NCBI RefSeq assembly: GCF_047511655.1
Contig: NC_133391.1
Coordinates: 130,728,906-130,792,905, forward strand
From: Castor canadensis
Lineage: Eukaryota > Chordata > Mammalia > Rodentia > Castoridae
Reading direction: 5' to 3'
Length of the DNA: 64,000 nt
In this document: piece by piece, positions 37,001 through 47,565 of the stretch
Numbering within the stretch: position 1 is the first letter of the stretch
Layout: each line of letters starts with the position of its first letter
Position numbers and translations under genes: made by a program
Notes under the pieces: model-generated
Database searches by the model: none
The model's input: only the letters and a program-made list of their open reading frames with translations
What the model was told of the DNA's origin: nothing

Positions 37001-37821
37001 CAGGAACTTTTTAATTTCCTCTTTTATTTCATCGATGATCCATTCTTCATTAAGTAATGAGTTATTTAGTTTCCAGCTGTTTGCATATTTTTTGTCTTTA
37101 CTTTTGTTGTTGAGTTCTACTTTTACTGCATTGTGATCAGATAGTATGCACGGTATTATTTCTATTTTCTTATATTTGCTGAGGCTTGCTTTGTGCCCTA
37201 GGATATGATCTATTTTGGAGAAGGTTCCATGGCTGCTGAGAAGAATGTATATTGTGTAGAAGTTGGATGAAATGTTCTATAGACATCAAGTAGGTCCATT
37301 TGATCTATTGTATATTTTAGATCTTGGTTTTCTTTATTGATTTTTTGTTTGGATGACCTATCTATTGATGATAATGGGGTGTTAAAGTCTCCCACAACCA
37401 CTGTGTTGGCATTTATATATGCTTTTAGGTTTTTCAGGGTATGTTTGATGAAATTGGGTGCGTTGACATTGGGTGCATACAGTTTGATGATTATTATTTC
37501 CTTTTGGTCTATTTCCCCTTTTATTAGTATGGAATGTCCTTCTTTATCTCATTTGATCAATGTAGGTTTGAAGTCTACTTTGTCAGAGATAAGTATTGCT
37601 ACTCCTGCCTGTTTTCGGGGGCCATTGGCTTGATAAATCTTCTTCCAGCCTTTCATCCTAAGCCTATGCTTATTTCTGTCGGTGAGATGGGTTTCCTGTA
37701 AGCAACAAATTGTTGGATCTTCCTTTTTAATCCATTTCGTCAAACGGTGCCTTTTGATGGGTGAATTAAGTCCGTTAACATTAAGTGTTAGTACTGATAG
37801 GTATGTGGTGATTCCTGTCAT
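34001..37821 (-). pseudogene. L1 ORF2 (endonuclease and reverse transcriptase), decayed
   Basis: ORF2p nicks target DNA and reverse-transcribes L1 RNA in the ribonucleoprotein with ORF1p. The span of about 1273 codons fits the usual ORF2 size. From 37821 the N-terminal endonuclease shows LNVNGLNS (about residues 13-20) and QETHL (42-46), later VVGDFNTPL. The reverse transcriptase follows with [15 protein letters not shown] and FADDM. The C-terminal part ends KHRMFSLICGH and the stop at 34001. I read six in-frame stops: TGA at 37549-37551, TAA at 36458-36460, TGA at 36176-36178, 36095-36097, 35281-35283 and 34432-34434. I also read three frameshifts, near 37235, 35440 and 34390. The surrounding frames otherwise stay open: between 37548 and 37402, and from 37213 to 36461, I translated codon by codon and met no further stop. 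The element is therefore not autonomous. Confidence 0.93.
35438..36043 (-). pseudogene. L1 ORF2 reverse-transcriptase core block (open fragment of the decayed ORF2)
   Basis: This 201-codon piece holds the catalytic heart of the reverse transcriptase. It has ISIDAEKAF near its start (first catalytic Asp at residue 6), [15 protein letters not shown] at 61-75 and FADDM at 106-110, so all three expected acidic residues are present. It lies in the same frame as the 36925-36458 block upstream and is cut off from it by three stops. It ends at a TAG (35438-35440), where the frame shifts to that of the 35109-34432 block. The start ATG of this fragment is internal to ORF2 and is not a real translation start. 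Confidence 0.9.
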
Positions 37822-37834
37822 TTAGTTGTCTTAG

Positions 37835-39073
37835 TTATTTGAAGGTTTGATTGTGTGTACCTAAGTTGAGGTCATTCTCTACTGTCTTGCTTTTTCTTTT
37901 CCTTGGTTTGGTGTTGCCTGTCTTTTCATAGTTAAGTTGGGTTTCACTTTCTGTGTGCAGAATCCCTTGCAGAATCTTTTGTAGTGGTGGCTTTGTGGTC
38001 ACATATTGTTTTAGTTTCTGCTTATCATGGAAGTCTTTTATTGCTCCATCTATTTTGAATGATAATTTTGCTGGGTAGAGTATCCTGGGGTTGATGTTAT
38101 TTTCATTCAGTGCCCAGAAGATCTCACCCCACACTCTTCTTGCTTTTAATGTTTCTGTTGAGAAGTCTGCTGTGATTTTGATGGGTTTACCTTTGTATGT
38201 TACTTGTTTTTTCTCTCTTACAGCCTTCAATATTCTTTCCCTAGTTTCTGAACTTGTTGTTTTAATGATGATATGTTGTGGGGTAGTTCTATTTTGATCT
38301 GGTCTGTTTGGTGTCCTGGAGGCCTCTTGCATCTGTATGGGAATATCTGTCTCTAGATTTGGGAAATTTTCTGTTATTATTTTGTTGAATATATTATGCA
38401 TTCCCTTCACTTGCACCTCTTCTCCTTCTTTGATGCCCATGATTCTCAAGTTTGGTTTTTTGATGGAGTTGGTGCATTCTTGCATTTGCTTTTCACTGGT
38501 CTTGAGTTGTTTAATTAATAGTTCTTTGGTTTTTCCTTTAATTACCATTTCATCCTCAAATTCTGAGATTCTGTCTTCTGTTTGTTCTATTCTGCTGGAT
38601 TGGCCTTCCATTGTGTTTTGCAGTTCTGTTTCATTCTTTTTTCTGAGGTTTTCCATATCCTGGGTGGTTTCCTCTTTAATGTTGTCTACTTTTATCCTGA
38701 GTTCATTTATCTGTTTATTAATCGTGTTCTCTGTTTCACTTTGGTGTTTATGCAGTACTTCTATGGTTTCCTTTATTTTTTCTTTTGCTTTTTCAAATTC
38801 TTTATTTTTGTTGTCTTGGAATTTCTTGAGTGTCTCCTGTACATTTTGGTTGATTCTATCCAGTATCATCTCTATAAAATTCTCATTGATTACCTGTAGT
38901 ATGTCTTTTTTTAAATTATTCTTGTGGGCTTCATTGGGTTCTTTGGCATAGTTTATCTTCATTTTGTTGGAGTCTGGATCTGAGTATCTGTTTTCTTCAT
39001 TCCCTTCTGGTTCCTGTACTAATTTTTTGCTGTGGGGAAACTGGTTTCCCTGTTTTTTCTGTCTTCCCATCAT
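37835..39073 (-). CDS. L1 ORF1 protein, open over 412 codons
   Basis: ORF1p is the trimeric RNA-binding nucleic-acid chaperone of LINE-1. It coats L1 RNA in cis in cytoplasmic particles. I chose the MMGRQKKQGN start at 39073. An in-frame ATG at 39235 adds 54 hydrophobic residues unlike any ORF1p, and lies in the 5' UTR. Residues about 50-200 are a charged, heptad-like coiled coil (KEFEKAKEKIKETIEVL through RIEQTEDRISEFEDEM). From about 208 an RRM-like domain begins (PNLRIMGIKEGEE, then NIFNKIITENFPNL). The C-terminal domain includes RERILKAVREKKQVTYKGKP and RVWGEIFWAL, followed by a basic tail. The length is greater than the human protein. The stop at 37835 lies 13 bases before the ORF2 start. 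No lesion was seen, in contrast with ORF2. Whether it is expressed is unknown. Confidence 0.85.
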   Translation of the reverse strand: MMGRQKKQGNQFPHSKKLVQEPEGNEENRYSDPDSNKMKINYAKEPNEAHKNNLKKDILQVINENFIEMILDRINQNVQETLKKFQDNKNKEFEKAKEKIKETIEVLHKHQSETENTINKQINELRIKVDNIKEETTQDMENLRKKNETELQNTMEGQSSRIEQTEDRISEFEDEMVIKGKTKELLIKQLKTSEKQMQECTNSIKKPNLRIMGIKEGEEVQVKGMHNIFNKIITENFPNLETDIPIQMQEASRTPNRPDQNRTTPQHIIIKTTSSETRERILKAVREKKQVTYKGKPIKITADFSTETLKARRVWGEIFWALNENNINPRILYPAKLSFKIDGAIKDFHDKQKLKQYVTTKPPLQKILQGILHTESETQLNYEKTGNTKPRKRKSKTVENDLNLGTHNQTFK

Positions 39074-39660
39074 TGTCCTTGGTGTTGTTACTGTCCCTGT
39101 ACTGTGTGCAATTAAGTATTTTCTAGCTTGTAATAATAACAATGGTATATTTAGAATGGAAGTGTGAGAGGAGATGGAAAGCAAGAAGTTAAAGAAAAGG
39201 GAAAAACAAATAAACAGACAAGTAGGAGAAAACAAAACAAGGAATTAAACAAGAAAGTTTCAAAGGTATAAACAGGGAGCATTAGTGTACTAATTGACTG
39301 TAAGCTGAACAGGCATTAGAGAGACAGAGAGAGGATTGAAAATAAAAAATAAAAAGTATAAAGATAAGAATAAAAATAAAAAATAAGTGAAGAAATACAT
39401 ATATATAAATAAAATAAAACAAAATGAAAAATATATTAAAAAAAAAAACTCCAAGTTCAAATGCAATGAAGTTTCAGTCTTAATAATTTTAGTGTCCATC
39501 TCAGTCTCCAATCCTGGAGATGCTGCACTTTTTCCATTGGAGTTTGCCATAAACCCCACATATCTGTCTCACCACTAACATCTCTAACACAGAGGGTCTG
39601 TGTACATGCTGCCGGAGGTCAATCTGCTGGCACCACCTTCTGCCCCTACAGCAGAGTCTT
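39074..39660 (-). promoter_or_regulatory. L1 5' UTR (putative), AT-rich with low-complexity core
   Basis: Upstream of ORF1 in L1 sense, the sequence is pyrimidine-rich (39175-39280) and then strongly AT-rich with T/ATTT repeats (39320-39450). Farther out is GC-richer sequence ('ctgccggaggtcaatctgct' on the + strand near 39610). L1 5' UTRs carry an internal Pol II promoter, but I see no specific motif I would stake a promoter call on. Frames 39290-39578 are low-complexity artefacts. Confidence 0.5.
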
Positions 39661-41210
39661 TATTTTCTAAGTCCTGATCAAATCTGGAAGCCTCTGTATC
39701 AATTGAAGGTCATTTCCAAGCCCCCAACTACGTACGTACTACTACATACTATGGCTCCTTAGTGATAACTTGTCCTTTATTTTGAAAGGGATGACTTATC
39801 AGATGATGCCCACAGGCCCTAGAATACTAGAGTACCACAATAGGGGGAGAATCCATGAGGCACAGCCAAGGACATACCTTACTGCTTAAGAGAGTCTAGG
39901 CAGCCATGCTTGAAATCAAATCATTCAACCACAGAGATAGTAGGATCTTGAAGAGTTCTAATTGTTATCCATATCACTCAGGATATACTGACATACTTTG
40001 AAACCCATTTGTACTCCACTTAAGAAAACTGGCACACTATTTGCTGTCACCTACCACATTCTGACTATGTTATTACTATGAACTCTCACACAAATTAAGC
40101 AAGACCAGAGAGTAACCAGTGGTAGGAATATTTCAGCACCCTACAACATCAAATGTTTAACATACCAAATCCTAGACAACCCATACTGCACATCTAACTA
40201 CACTTGCCCACTGTACCACTTTCACTAAAAAAAAAGAGTTTGGAGTCTAAGACCAAAGAAGGAAATAAGACATTTTCATGAAATATTCTACATTTTAGTG
40301 ATTTGTGATTGTGCATTGCTGCAGAAAAAAAAAATAAATGAATTCTTAAGCTATTAGCTATTTGGGAGCTGCCTAAGAATTTAGCAGTTGGTCTATGTAC
40401 TATATTTTGGTTGCTACTTTTAAAAAAAGGGATACCTCTAACCAAGCCAGGTTTTATATGATCTTGTATGTGAAGAAACCTGAGAAGAGCCAATATCACT
40501 AGTAATTAAAGAAGGAGGGAATGAAGAATGATGGAGAAACATTCAGAGAGATACTCCCAAGTTTCCTACTCCTTCTTTATGTATCTTGCTTATTTAAGAA
40601 CGCATGTCACAGTCTGGCAACTGAAACCAGAAATAGCTCTTGCTTACCACCTCTCCACAGTTGCCAAGTTGATGGGGAAATCCATCCTCTTGTATGTCAT
40701 GCCGACTTTAGCTCCTCAGGCACCTCTAGCCAAGTTAGCATCAACAATTCTCCACTGACATCCTGCACTGCTTGATGAACAGATGCATAATATAGAAGTT
40801 GTTGGAAGGGAGATGTCTCTCCCACATTAGGCTACCCCTATTCTTCCCTTTCTAGGCCTCAAGGCTCAGTCCTTACTTCCTACTTCTTTGTTGCAGAGTG
40901 AGATGAAAGAAAAGGGAATGGAGGGCAAATTCTATCCTGATACTACCATAGACCCCTAACTCTGTTTCTCTTGTCCTGGAAGAGAGAAGAAAGAAGAAGA
41001 GAAGGGAGGAGAAAATATAAGTTAGAAGCAGAGGAGAAAAAGAGAAAAATTTACCTATTACTTTTTTGCCCCAAAGTGGCTCCTGACCCTTCAGGCTCAT
41101 TCTCACCCTGACTTCCTTTCTCATCACAGAATTATTTTTCCAGGCTCTCTCCCCTAAGTTGTGGAAACAACAGACCTGATCCTTGCCTTCCACAACCAAT
41201 GCCTTCATGA
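39661..41210. other. No recognisable feature apart from a GA-rich patch
   Basis: A purine-rich patch lies at 40975-41050. The two overlapping plus-strand frames at 40521-40775 have no domain resemblance. Part of the first hundred bases could still belong to the L1 5' end. Confidence 0.45.
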
Positions 41211-41214
41211 ATCA

Positions 41215-41480
41215 TCTACTTTTGTAAATTTTTATTTAATTTTTGAAATGGTATAGATTAATAATATGAGGAGATTTCATTGTGAGAGCTCCAGACATGT
41301 GTACAGTGTACTTTGAATAAGCCTACCCCTCCATTACATTTTCATTCTTTCCCCCTCTTCTCCCCTTTCCCATGCAGTGTTTGGTAGGTTCCATTAAGCT
41401 ATCATCGTATGTATATATGAAGTGTACTTCAGTTCTTTTCACTCCTCAGTATCCTTTCCTTACCTGCTCTCCCCTCCTGC
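41215..41480 (-). mobile_element. Old L1 3' UTR fragment
   Basis: 'tttgtaaatttttatttaat' then 'attaataatatgaggagatt', 'tcattgtgagagctccagac' and 'atgtgtacagtgtactttga' is the reversed 3' end of an older rodent-type L1. It is followed by a C/T-rich stretch (reversed polypurine tract). A related copy is at 48.7 kb. Confidence 0.7.
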
Positions 41481-42659
41481 TGAACCATGAATTACCTATT
41501 GTTTTTAAACCTGTACTTCTATCAGAAGATTTGAGCTGGGAAGTTACAATTTCTCAGTTGTAAGCAAGAATGAAAGAGCAGCCTATTGATGGAGAGGGCC
41601 TTCTGCTTTAAATGCTGTTCTATGTGATGATAGGATTCCACTGAATCATGAAAAATAATTTGCAGGCATGCCATCACTAACTGTGATCCATGCAATGATG
41701 ACAACCACCATGCACAATGTCCTGCTATGACAAAACATGTTTGAAGCCCCAAAATGACATGTACACCAAATGAAACATGGACTATAATATAGCAGGCTTA
41801 CAAAAAATGGACTCCTCCTCTATCCTACTTTGACTCACAACCCTAGGAAGCAATCTCTTTCCACTCTTTTAACTTCTTTATTTAGCAATTGCCTCCTAAT
41901 TTAATGACTAGGCTCACAACACTATTGCTTGATTTGTCAATTTAGTCATTTAACTTAGACTTGTTACTTTAGAAGATACATCTGCATCTTCTCAATAATT
42001 TTGTCATAGATTTTTTTATTATCATTTGATAAATATTCAGCTTATGCATTATATGCAAATATATTTTCTTACATGTAATTATACCAAAATATTATTCATA
42101 TTGAGCCTGTCAGTGTAGTATGAATGTACTCCTTTCTTGTACAATTGGCTTATTTTTGTTAAAGTTATATAGGTTGCCTCTTGTTTTTGTTATTGTTCAT
42201 TTGCTTTTCTACATATCTATCACTGTATTATCCACAAACTTTTTGCCAAAAAAAAATGACTCTTCTCAATACATTTGAGCATCTTGAATGGCCTATAAAT
42301 TTCACCTTTAATGTGGAAACATTCTTTTTAGAATCTTCTAGCCTGCTTCTCCAATCAGGACTAGTTTTCCTCTAGCTGGCTGCAGAGGTGCCATTCAAAA
42401 CTTGCCTCCCAACATCCTGTAGCTTTCCTTACCCTCTTTTCCTGTACTGAATACTCCTCTTGCATAACTAATCTTTCTTTGTTTTTGCCATTATGTTGGA
42501 AGAGTCCATGTTCAAATATGTTTCTAAGAAATGGTATGTCAAAGACAAATTTCTTGAGGCTTTGCATATCTGAAAACAAATTTATTTTACCTTCATAACT
42601 TTTACATGCAGGCATGTGATGTTGATACATAAAACACATGATGATGGTTTCTTATTCTA

Positions 42660-42790
42660 TTTTTATTTACCTATTTTTATTTTAATTTTTTATTATTGTC
42701 ATTCTGGGGTACATTGCAATGTGTACAAAAGTTCTAACAATATATCATAGTTGAATTCACCCCCTTCGTCATTCTCCATAACAATGATTT
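42660..42790 (-). mobile_element. Old L1 3' end
   Basis: 'ttttattattgtcattctgg' then 'ggtacattgcaatgtgtaca' and 'atatatcatagttgaattca' is the reverse complement of the end seen at 16.80-16.89 kb (+). Confidence 0.75.
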
Positions 42791-43043
42791 TCTAATGAGT
42801 TTCAAAAATTCTGTTTCTGAAAACATAAAAATTGTCAATTTAATTTATTATCACATGAAACTCAGGGCAATGTATTAATCAAGAAGTTGGCAGGCATAGA
42901 TAAATCCTAAAGTATCCAAAAGAGCACAGCAGAAAGCTGAAATTAGTCTCCTCTTCCTATTGTATAACATTGAGTATTCCCATGCATCTAATTTCCTAAA
43001 TTTGACATTTATGAGAAATTGGGTTCCCTGAATATGATACTAC

Positions 43044-43105
43044 ATACATACACACACACACATACGCACATACACAAACACACCACCCAGCACATACACA
43101 TCCTA
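43044..43105 (+). repeat. Impure CA microsatellite
   Basis: 'tacatacatacacacacaca' and following interrupted CA units. Confidence 0.85.
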
Positions 43106-43189
43106 TTTATTATGGAGCAAAACACCTTATGGGAAAAAGTGCTTAAGAATTACAATAACTATTTAGCATTGATTTAAAAGGATTCTCAA

Positions 43190-44460
43190 TAGTTTATTCA
43201 GAAATTGGTTGGTACAATCCCAGGAATTTTAGAAAAAAATGGCTCGTCATCTTTATCCATGGCATGAGAGATACCAATTAGACCACACAGCCAAATGGTC
43301 CACAATTATGTTTAGGTTCACCTTGGAAAATGTACAGAAACAATTTTTACATATTTTTCAAAGTTACAGGAGCGATCCTAAACATCTACTGAATGGCTTC
43401 CATACAGCTGGTCCAAAAAGAAAATGCTTGCTCAACAGCACAGCCAGGAAGTGCAAATCATGATTTCTGGTGTTTCTGGTGGGCCTGAGAGGGTCCAAGA
43501 CTTGGCTGTGACCACCAGTACCTAAAGATCCCTTCCTCTTCAACATCACTAGGACTGCTGCTATGATCAGGGCAACACTGAGTTCCATTTGCTCTTGAAG
43601 AGGTAAACCTTCTTGTACTGTGCCAGATACTAAAGTGCTGCTTCCATATCAACTTTAATAGTACTGGTTCCAAATCCAGCTTAATCTTATTATTATCTAT
43701 GCCAGGCTTGAGTCTTGAGCTCAGACCTATTTTTGGTCCTCCTGGCCTATAATAGGCTCTCACCCACTGACTATTGCCTGAGATGCCAGCCTGTCATTCT
43801 TGGCCTGCTATCTCATTACCAAAATCCTTCATCCCTTCTGCTGCCATTCTGGTCCACATGATTGTGGTGAGTTCCTTCTCCATGCTCTGTCTTCTGAACT
43901 TCATTTTGTCCCATGTTGCTATAAAACCACCAGGGATCACCAGGGATTTTAGTAGCAGAAACTTGCAATCTTCAACTGTTTTCCAGGAAATAGACCTTTC
44001 AAATTAGTGTAACCAAAAATAATGGGATTTTCTGGGACAATACAGGGTACATCATGGTATCCAGTCCAGGTGATACAAAGAGTATCAAGAAGGATTAGAA
44101 TGACTGTCAGAAAGCAAAAGAAGTTTTTCTCTCCAGGTTCATGGGCCTGAGAATCTTCTATTTTAACTTCTCTCTGGAGACAATTTTCCTTGCTTTATAG
44201 CAAACCTTAGCAGACCCAGATTCACTTTTCTATGGTTTCTCAATGCAACTGACCAAAGGTTATGTGGATGGTTTCAGGTTCTTGAGAGAGAGAATTTGAT
44301 GGGCTCAGCCTGGTCAAATTAACTAAGGCACACAAGAGTCCGGTCAAGTAGCACCTCTGGCCAGTTCCTCAGGTGTTGTGAGAGAGACACGCCCCCTAGG
44401 GATGGAAAGGAGTGATTTCTGATATGCCTGGCACTCCAACAGCAGGGAGAATGAGTCATC
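43190..44460. other. Unassigned block with short overlapping frames
   Basis: It is GC-richer than its neighbours. Open frames lie at 43239-43463 (+), 43364-43588 (-), 43458-43763 (-) and 43774-44007 (+). None resembles a family I know, and they overlap on both strands. A processed pseudogene or old LTR element is possible, but I see neither an A tail nor a TSD. Confidence 0.3.
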
Positions 44461-45149
44461 CTGTAAACTACTTTTCGTTGTGCTGAGATTTTACATGAAT
44501 CCTGAATTATGTTTTACTGACACGGTGTTTATTGAAAATCTTTAAAACATATATATCAAGCTTCCTTGCCCTCCTAATCAGTATTCTGTGAGCATCTAAA
44601 TCTCTCCCTTATGACTCATCCATCCTTATCATCACCATGCACTGTACATTCTGCAACACAGAGACAGCCTCATATCTTTTTGAGGCCTGAGGGGCTATTT
44701 TCACCCACATAAAATGGCACATATTCTTATGTTTTGGGTCATTTGTTTGTTGTCAACAGCTTCCTGTTGCTTTCAATGTGTCTATTTCTAAAAGCCCTTC
44801 TCATGTTTAATTTACTGCTGTGATCATCCCCTGGCTTTGCAAATTAAATCACCCAGGCTATTTGTTACAATCCATTAGTTTGCAAGGAATAGTCATGCAC
44901 TCAGGATCCTCAGTAAATGGAGGATAATATAAAAGTGCACGAAATATTTAAGAAGGATCATCATTCACAAAGCCAACCCCATCAAGAACTAGAACATCAT
45001 TCAGAGTACACAGCCCAGCTCTTCTGACCCAGATAGGCTGTTTCCTGTTGGGGAGGCAGCGTGGGAGAACGCAGTGGGTGGGGGGAAATTAAACTCTTTA
45101 GTACAGTTTACCAGGTAAAAGATTTTGGAATGTGTTCAGATGTATCCCA

Positions 45150-45295
45150 CCACAACTAAATAATGTATTTTGCTGAGCTTTTATGTACATATAAATTGAC
45201 TGGCATGCTTAATAAAATGCAGGTTCTGAGTCAGTGGGGGTGGGTAAGACCTTAGTGTCTATGTGGCCACAAGCAACAAGGTGATGCTTATGACA
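45150..45295 (-). mobile_element. MER5-type hAT (Charlie) DNA transposon fragment
   Basis: 'tggcatgcttaataaaatgc' then 'aggttctgagtcagtggggg' and 'caacaaggtgatgctt' matches the reversed MER5A core. It is a second copy of the type at 3985-4195. Confidence 0.65.
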
Positions 45296-45925
45296 GACAA
45301 ACTGAAAAAACAAGGCTGTTGATTGTGTTTGCTCATGGTCTGTTAGTGCCTGGCACACCTTCAAGCACTTTAAGGTGAGCTTCACGTCTGGAGAAGGCCT
45401 GGATGTACCACTGGATGGTGATGGAAGATATGTAGGACTACCAGGGTGATATGAATGGCTCCTCTAGCCTACTAATATTCCTGTAGGCTCTTTCCCTAAA
45501 ATTCTGACCCTGTGCTTCTCAGATGAAGTCAGTTGCATTTGCCATGCCAGTATTGAGTGAGCACTGGGTAAGTACACATCTATGGGATCCAAGGTTCTTC
45601 CAACCCATCCCTTCAGCAGTAAGTCTTCATCGCTGTCATGCACCATCTCCCCTCAGTTATGTTGTCCCAGTTACTTGTTCTTTCTCCTCTTACTTTCATG
45701 TTACTACCTAACCATCCTTCTTTGTCTGGTTTTGCTTGTGCATAGTTTCTATCATCCCACATTTCCTGCTAACAGCTACTGCTCTTTGTGTGAACTGGTT
45801 CTACAACCTTTATGTCTGCCTCCCAACACAGAAAATCTGTGTGTGTTAATCACTACCAGTTTGAGCTATTTTATCTGAACAGAGATATTTCCCCAGACCA
45901 CTTCCAGAGTGACCGTTCCTCTGTG
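45296..45925. other. No recognisable feature
   Basis: Frames at 45464-45878 on both strands overlap and lack domains. Confidence 0.45.
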
Positions 45926-45929
45926 GCCT

Positions 45930-46088
45930 GCGGCCTGTAAGGCCCAGCCAGGTTTGGTAACCTGGTTATGCCATTTACTGTGGGCCTTGGGCAAGTTATT
46001 AAACATTTCTGGGCCTCTATTCATTTATAGAATGGAAATAATAATGGTCATTATTACTGCAAGGAGTAAAATACAATGTGTGTTTAAG
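45930..46088 (+). mobile_element. MIR (ancient SINE)
   Basis: 'ggttatgccatttactgtgg' then 'gccttgggcaagttattaaa', 'catttctgggcctctattca' and 'aatggaaataataatggtca' with 'gcaaggagtaaaatacaatg' follows MIR sense order well. Confidence 0.85.
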
Positions 46089-46089
46089 G

Positions 46090-46555
46090 CACTATGATGG
46101 CTTTTTGATGTGTCCACTTGGTTTAGCTGAACTACAGCACCCAATTATTCAATCAAACTAATGCTATAAAGGGATTTGTAGATATAATTATAGTCCCTAA
46201 TCAGTTGACTTGAAGCCTGAGAGATTATTCTGTGTGGTTCTGAATTGGAAGGGAAATTATCCTAGGTGGGTAGACTGGGTAGACTTAATCAAAAGACCTT
46301 GAAAGGGAGCTTAGCCTTTCTCTGAGGGAAGAGAGAAATACTCTGCCTGTGATAAACAGCTTTGTCCCATGGCACGGGTTCCTCTTCTCTTCTGACCGCC
46401 TCCCCTAAAGACTCAGCATTGGCTTAGCCAGACCCTGCAATCACATAAAACAATTAATTGAAACAAGTCTTTATATATTTTTATCTTAAATCATATATAT
46501 ATGTTTATATACCTTCTGCTTATCTGGTTGAACCTGACTGACACGAACACTTAAA
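46090..46555 (+). mobile_element. Old ERVL-like LTR remnant
   Basis: It begins 'tgatggctttttgatgtgtc' with 'cacttggtttagctgaacta', and contains 'tagtccctaatcagttgact'. It ends after 'atatatatatgtttatatac' with 'tctggttgaacctgactgac'. The layout (opening tg...caacttg motif and closing '...gaaccctgacta') is that of ERVL-class LTRs. Subfamily not determined. Confidence 0.55.
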
Positions 46556-46673
46556 AGAGGATCTGTAGCATCCAGCTAAGAGCAGATTTTTTTCCATTAT
46601 AATTATTAATAGAAATTATGCTGAAGGAGAAGGAGACCCTGAGCCATGCATTCAGCTTGTAAGAATGGTGGGC

Positions 46674-46848
46674 TGAGAAAGAAAGAAGGAGGAGGAGGAG
46701 GAGGAGGAAGAGGAGGAGAGGAAGGGAAAGGGAAGAAAGAGAAGGAAAGAAAGATAGATAAGAAAGAAAGAAAGAAAGAAAGGAAGGAAGGAAGGAAGAA
46801 AGAAGGAAGGAAAGGAAGGAAGAAAGAAAAAGAAAGAAAGAAAGAAAA
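46674..46848 (+). repeat. Long GGA/GAAA purine tract
   Basis: About 175 bases are almost entirely A and G on the + strand, with only isolated T interruptions near 46755 and 46759. A GGA-repeat part (46687-46715) grades into GAAA/GGAA repeats. Frames 46551-46898 (-) and 46646-46891 (+) are its low-complexity translations. Confidence 0.95.
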
Positions 46849-47560
46849 GCAGGACTCAGAAAAAAGGACCAGAGGCCATGTCTATGGATGAAATTCATTC
46901 CAATTGTGCCTGTTTACTTCTTGATTCTTACACTTCTGTGGGATAGGCAAGATTACTAGACAGTAGCAATGGCATTAATATATTTTAAAAGTTGCTATTA
47001 AGAATATTTTAGCATGTGGGTCAGTTATTTAACATAATTGATTTTTTGTGAATGTTCAGTTACAGATGAACAAAAGCAGAATCTCACCTATGCTGGACAT
47101 CTTTTGTTTCTCCTAACTCCCTTCTTCTGGCAATAATATCCTTCCATAAGAGAATTTCCTCTCCTACATTCTATGTGGTTAGGAGAAGACTGTTAACAAT
47201 GAAGTCTCAGGTATGGTTCCAAGGGTAGACACAAGCACAGACCCAAGCAATCATTCTATGATAGATAGCTCCCTAGAGATAGATACCTCCATAGACCACA
47301 GAGTGGACATGTGGTCAACACATGACTAATTACAGCCAAATAGAAATTCCCTCTGAAGATGTCATACATGGACCCTGGGAGAAACAGAAACTCTCTCCCA
47401 AATTATGATCAATAAGGATGTGAATTTATTATTAGCCACAGCCAGCTTCTGTGCACATATTGGAAAAGTAGAACTAAGAAACAGAATAACATGCTCTATT
47501 GACTATGGTATTGGAGTCCTAGGACCAGACTATGGCTAAAACTGTATCCTCCTGCATTAT
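46849..47560. other. No recognisable feature
   Basis: AT-rich unique-looking sequence without credible frames. Confidence 0.5.
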
Positions 47561-47565
47561 CTCTT

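Larger units (their letters stand above)
33505..39660 (-). mobile_element. Near full-length LINE-1, minus strand
   Basis: Read on the minus strand the order is a 5' UTR (39660 to 39074), ORF1 (39073-37835), a 13-base gap, decayed ORF2 (37821-34001), a 3' UTR with G-rich tract (34000 to about 33550), and a tail near 33505-33545 ('gcatatgaataataaaacat' in sense). About 6.1 kb, so close to full length. The 3' UTR is of the same family as the copies at 4.3 kb and 23.9 kb. I could not find a convincing TSD, and the 5' boundary is a guess: sequence up to about 39660 looks L1-like, but I cannot exclude that it ends earlier or later. Confidence 0.93.

Noticed and set aside
38337-38951. 204-codon plus-strand frame
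   Set aside because: Antisense of L1 ORF1; hydrophobic Ser/Phe/Leu-rich translation typical of the complement of a Lys/Glu-rich coding sequence.
39074-39235. N-terminal 54-residue extension of ORF1, which looks like a signal peptide
   Set aside because: It lies in the AT-rich L1 5' UTR, and ORF1 proteins start directly with a basic segment like MGRQKK. The hydrophobicity comes from the T-rich sequence.
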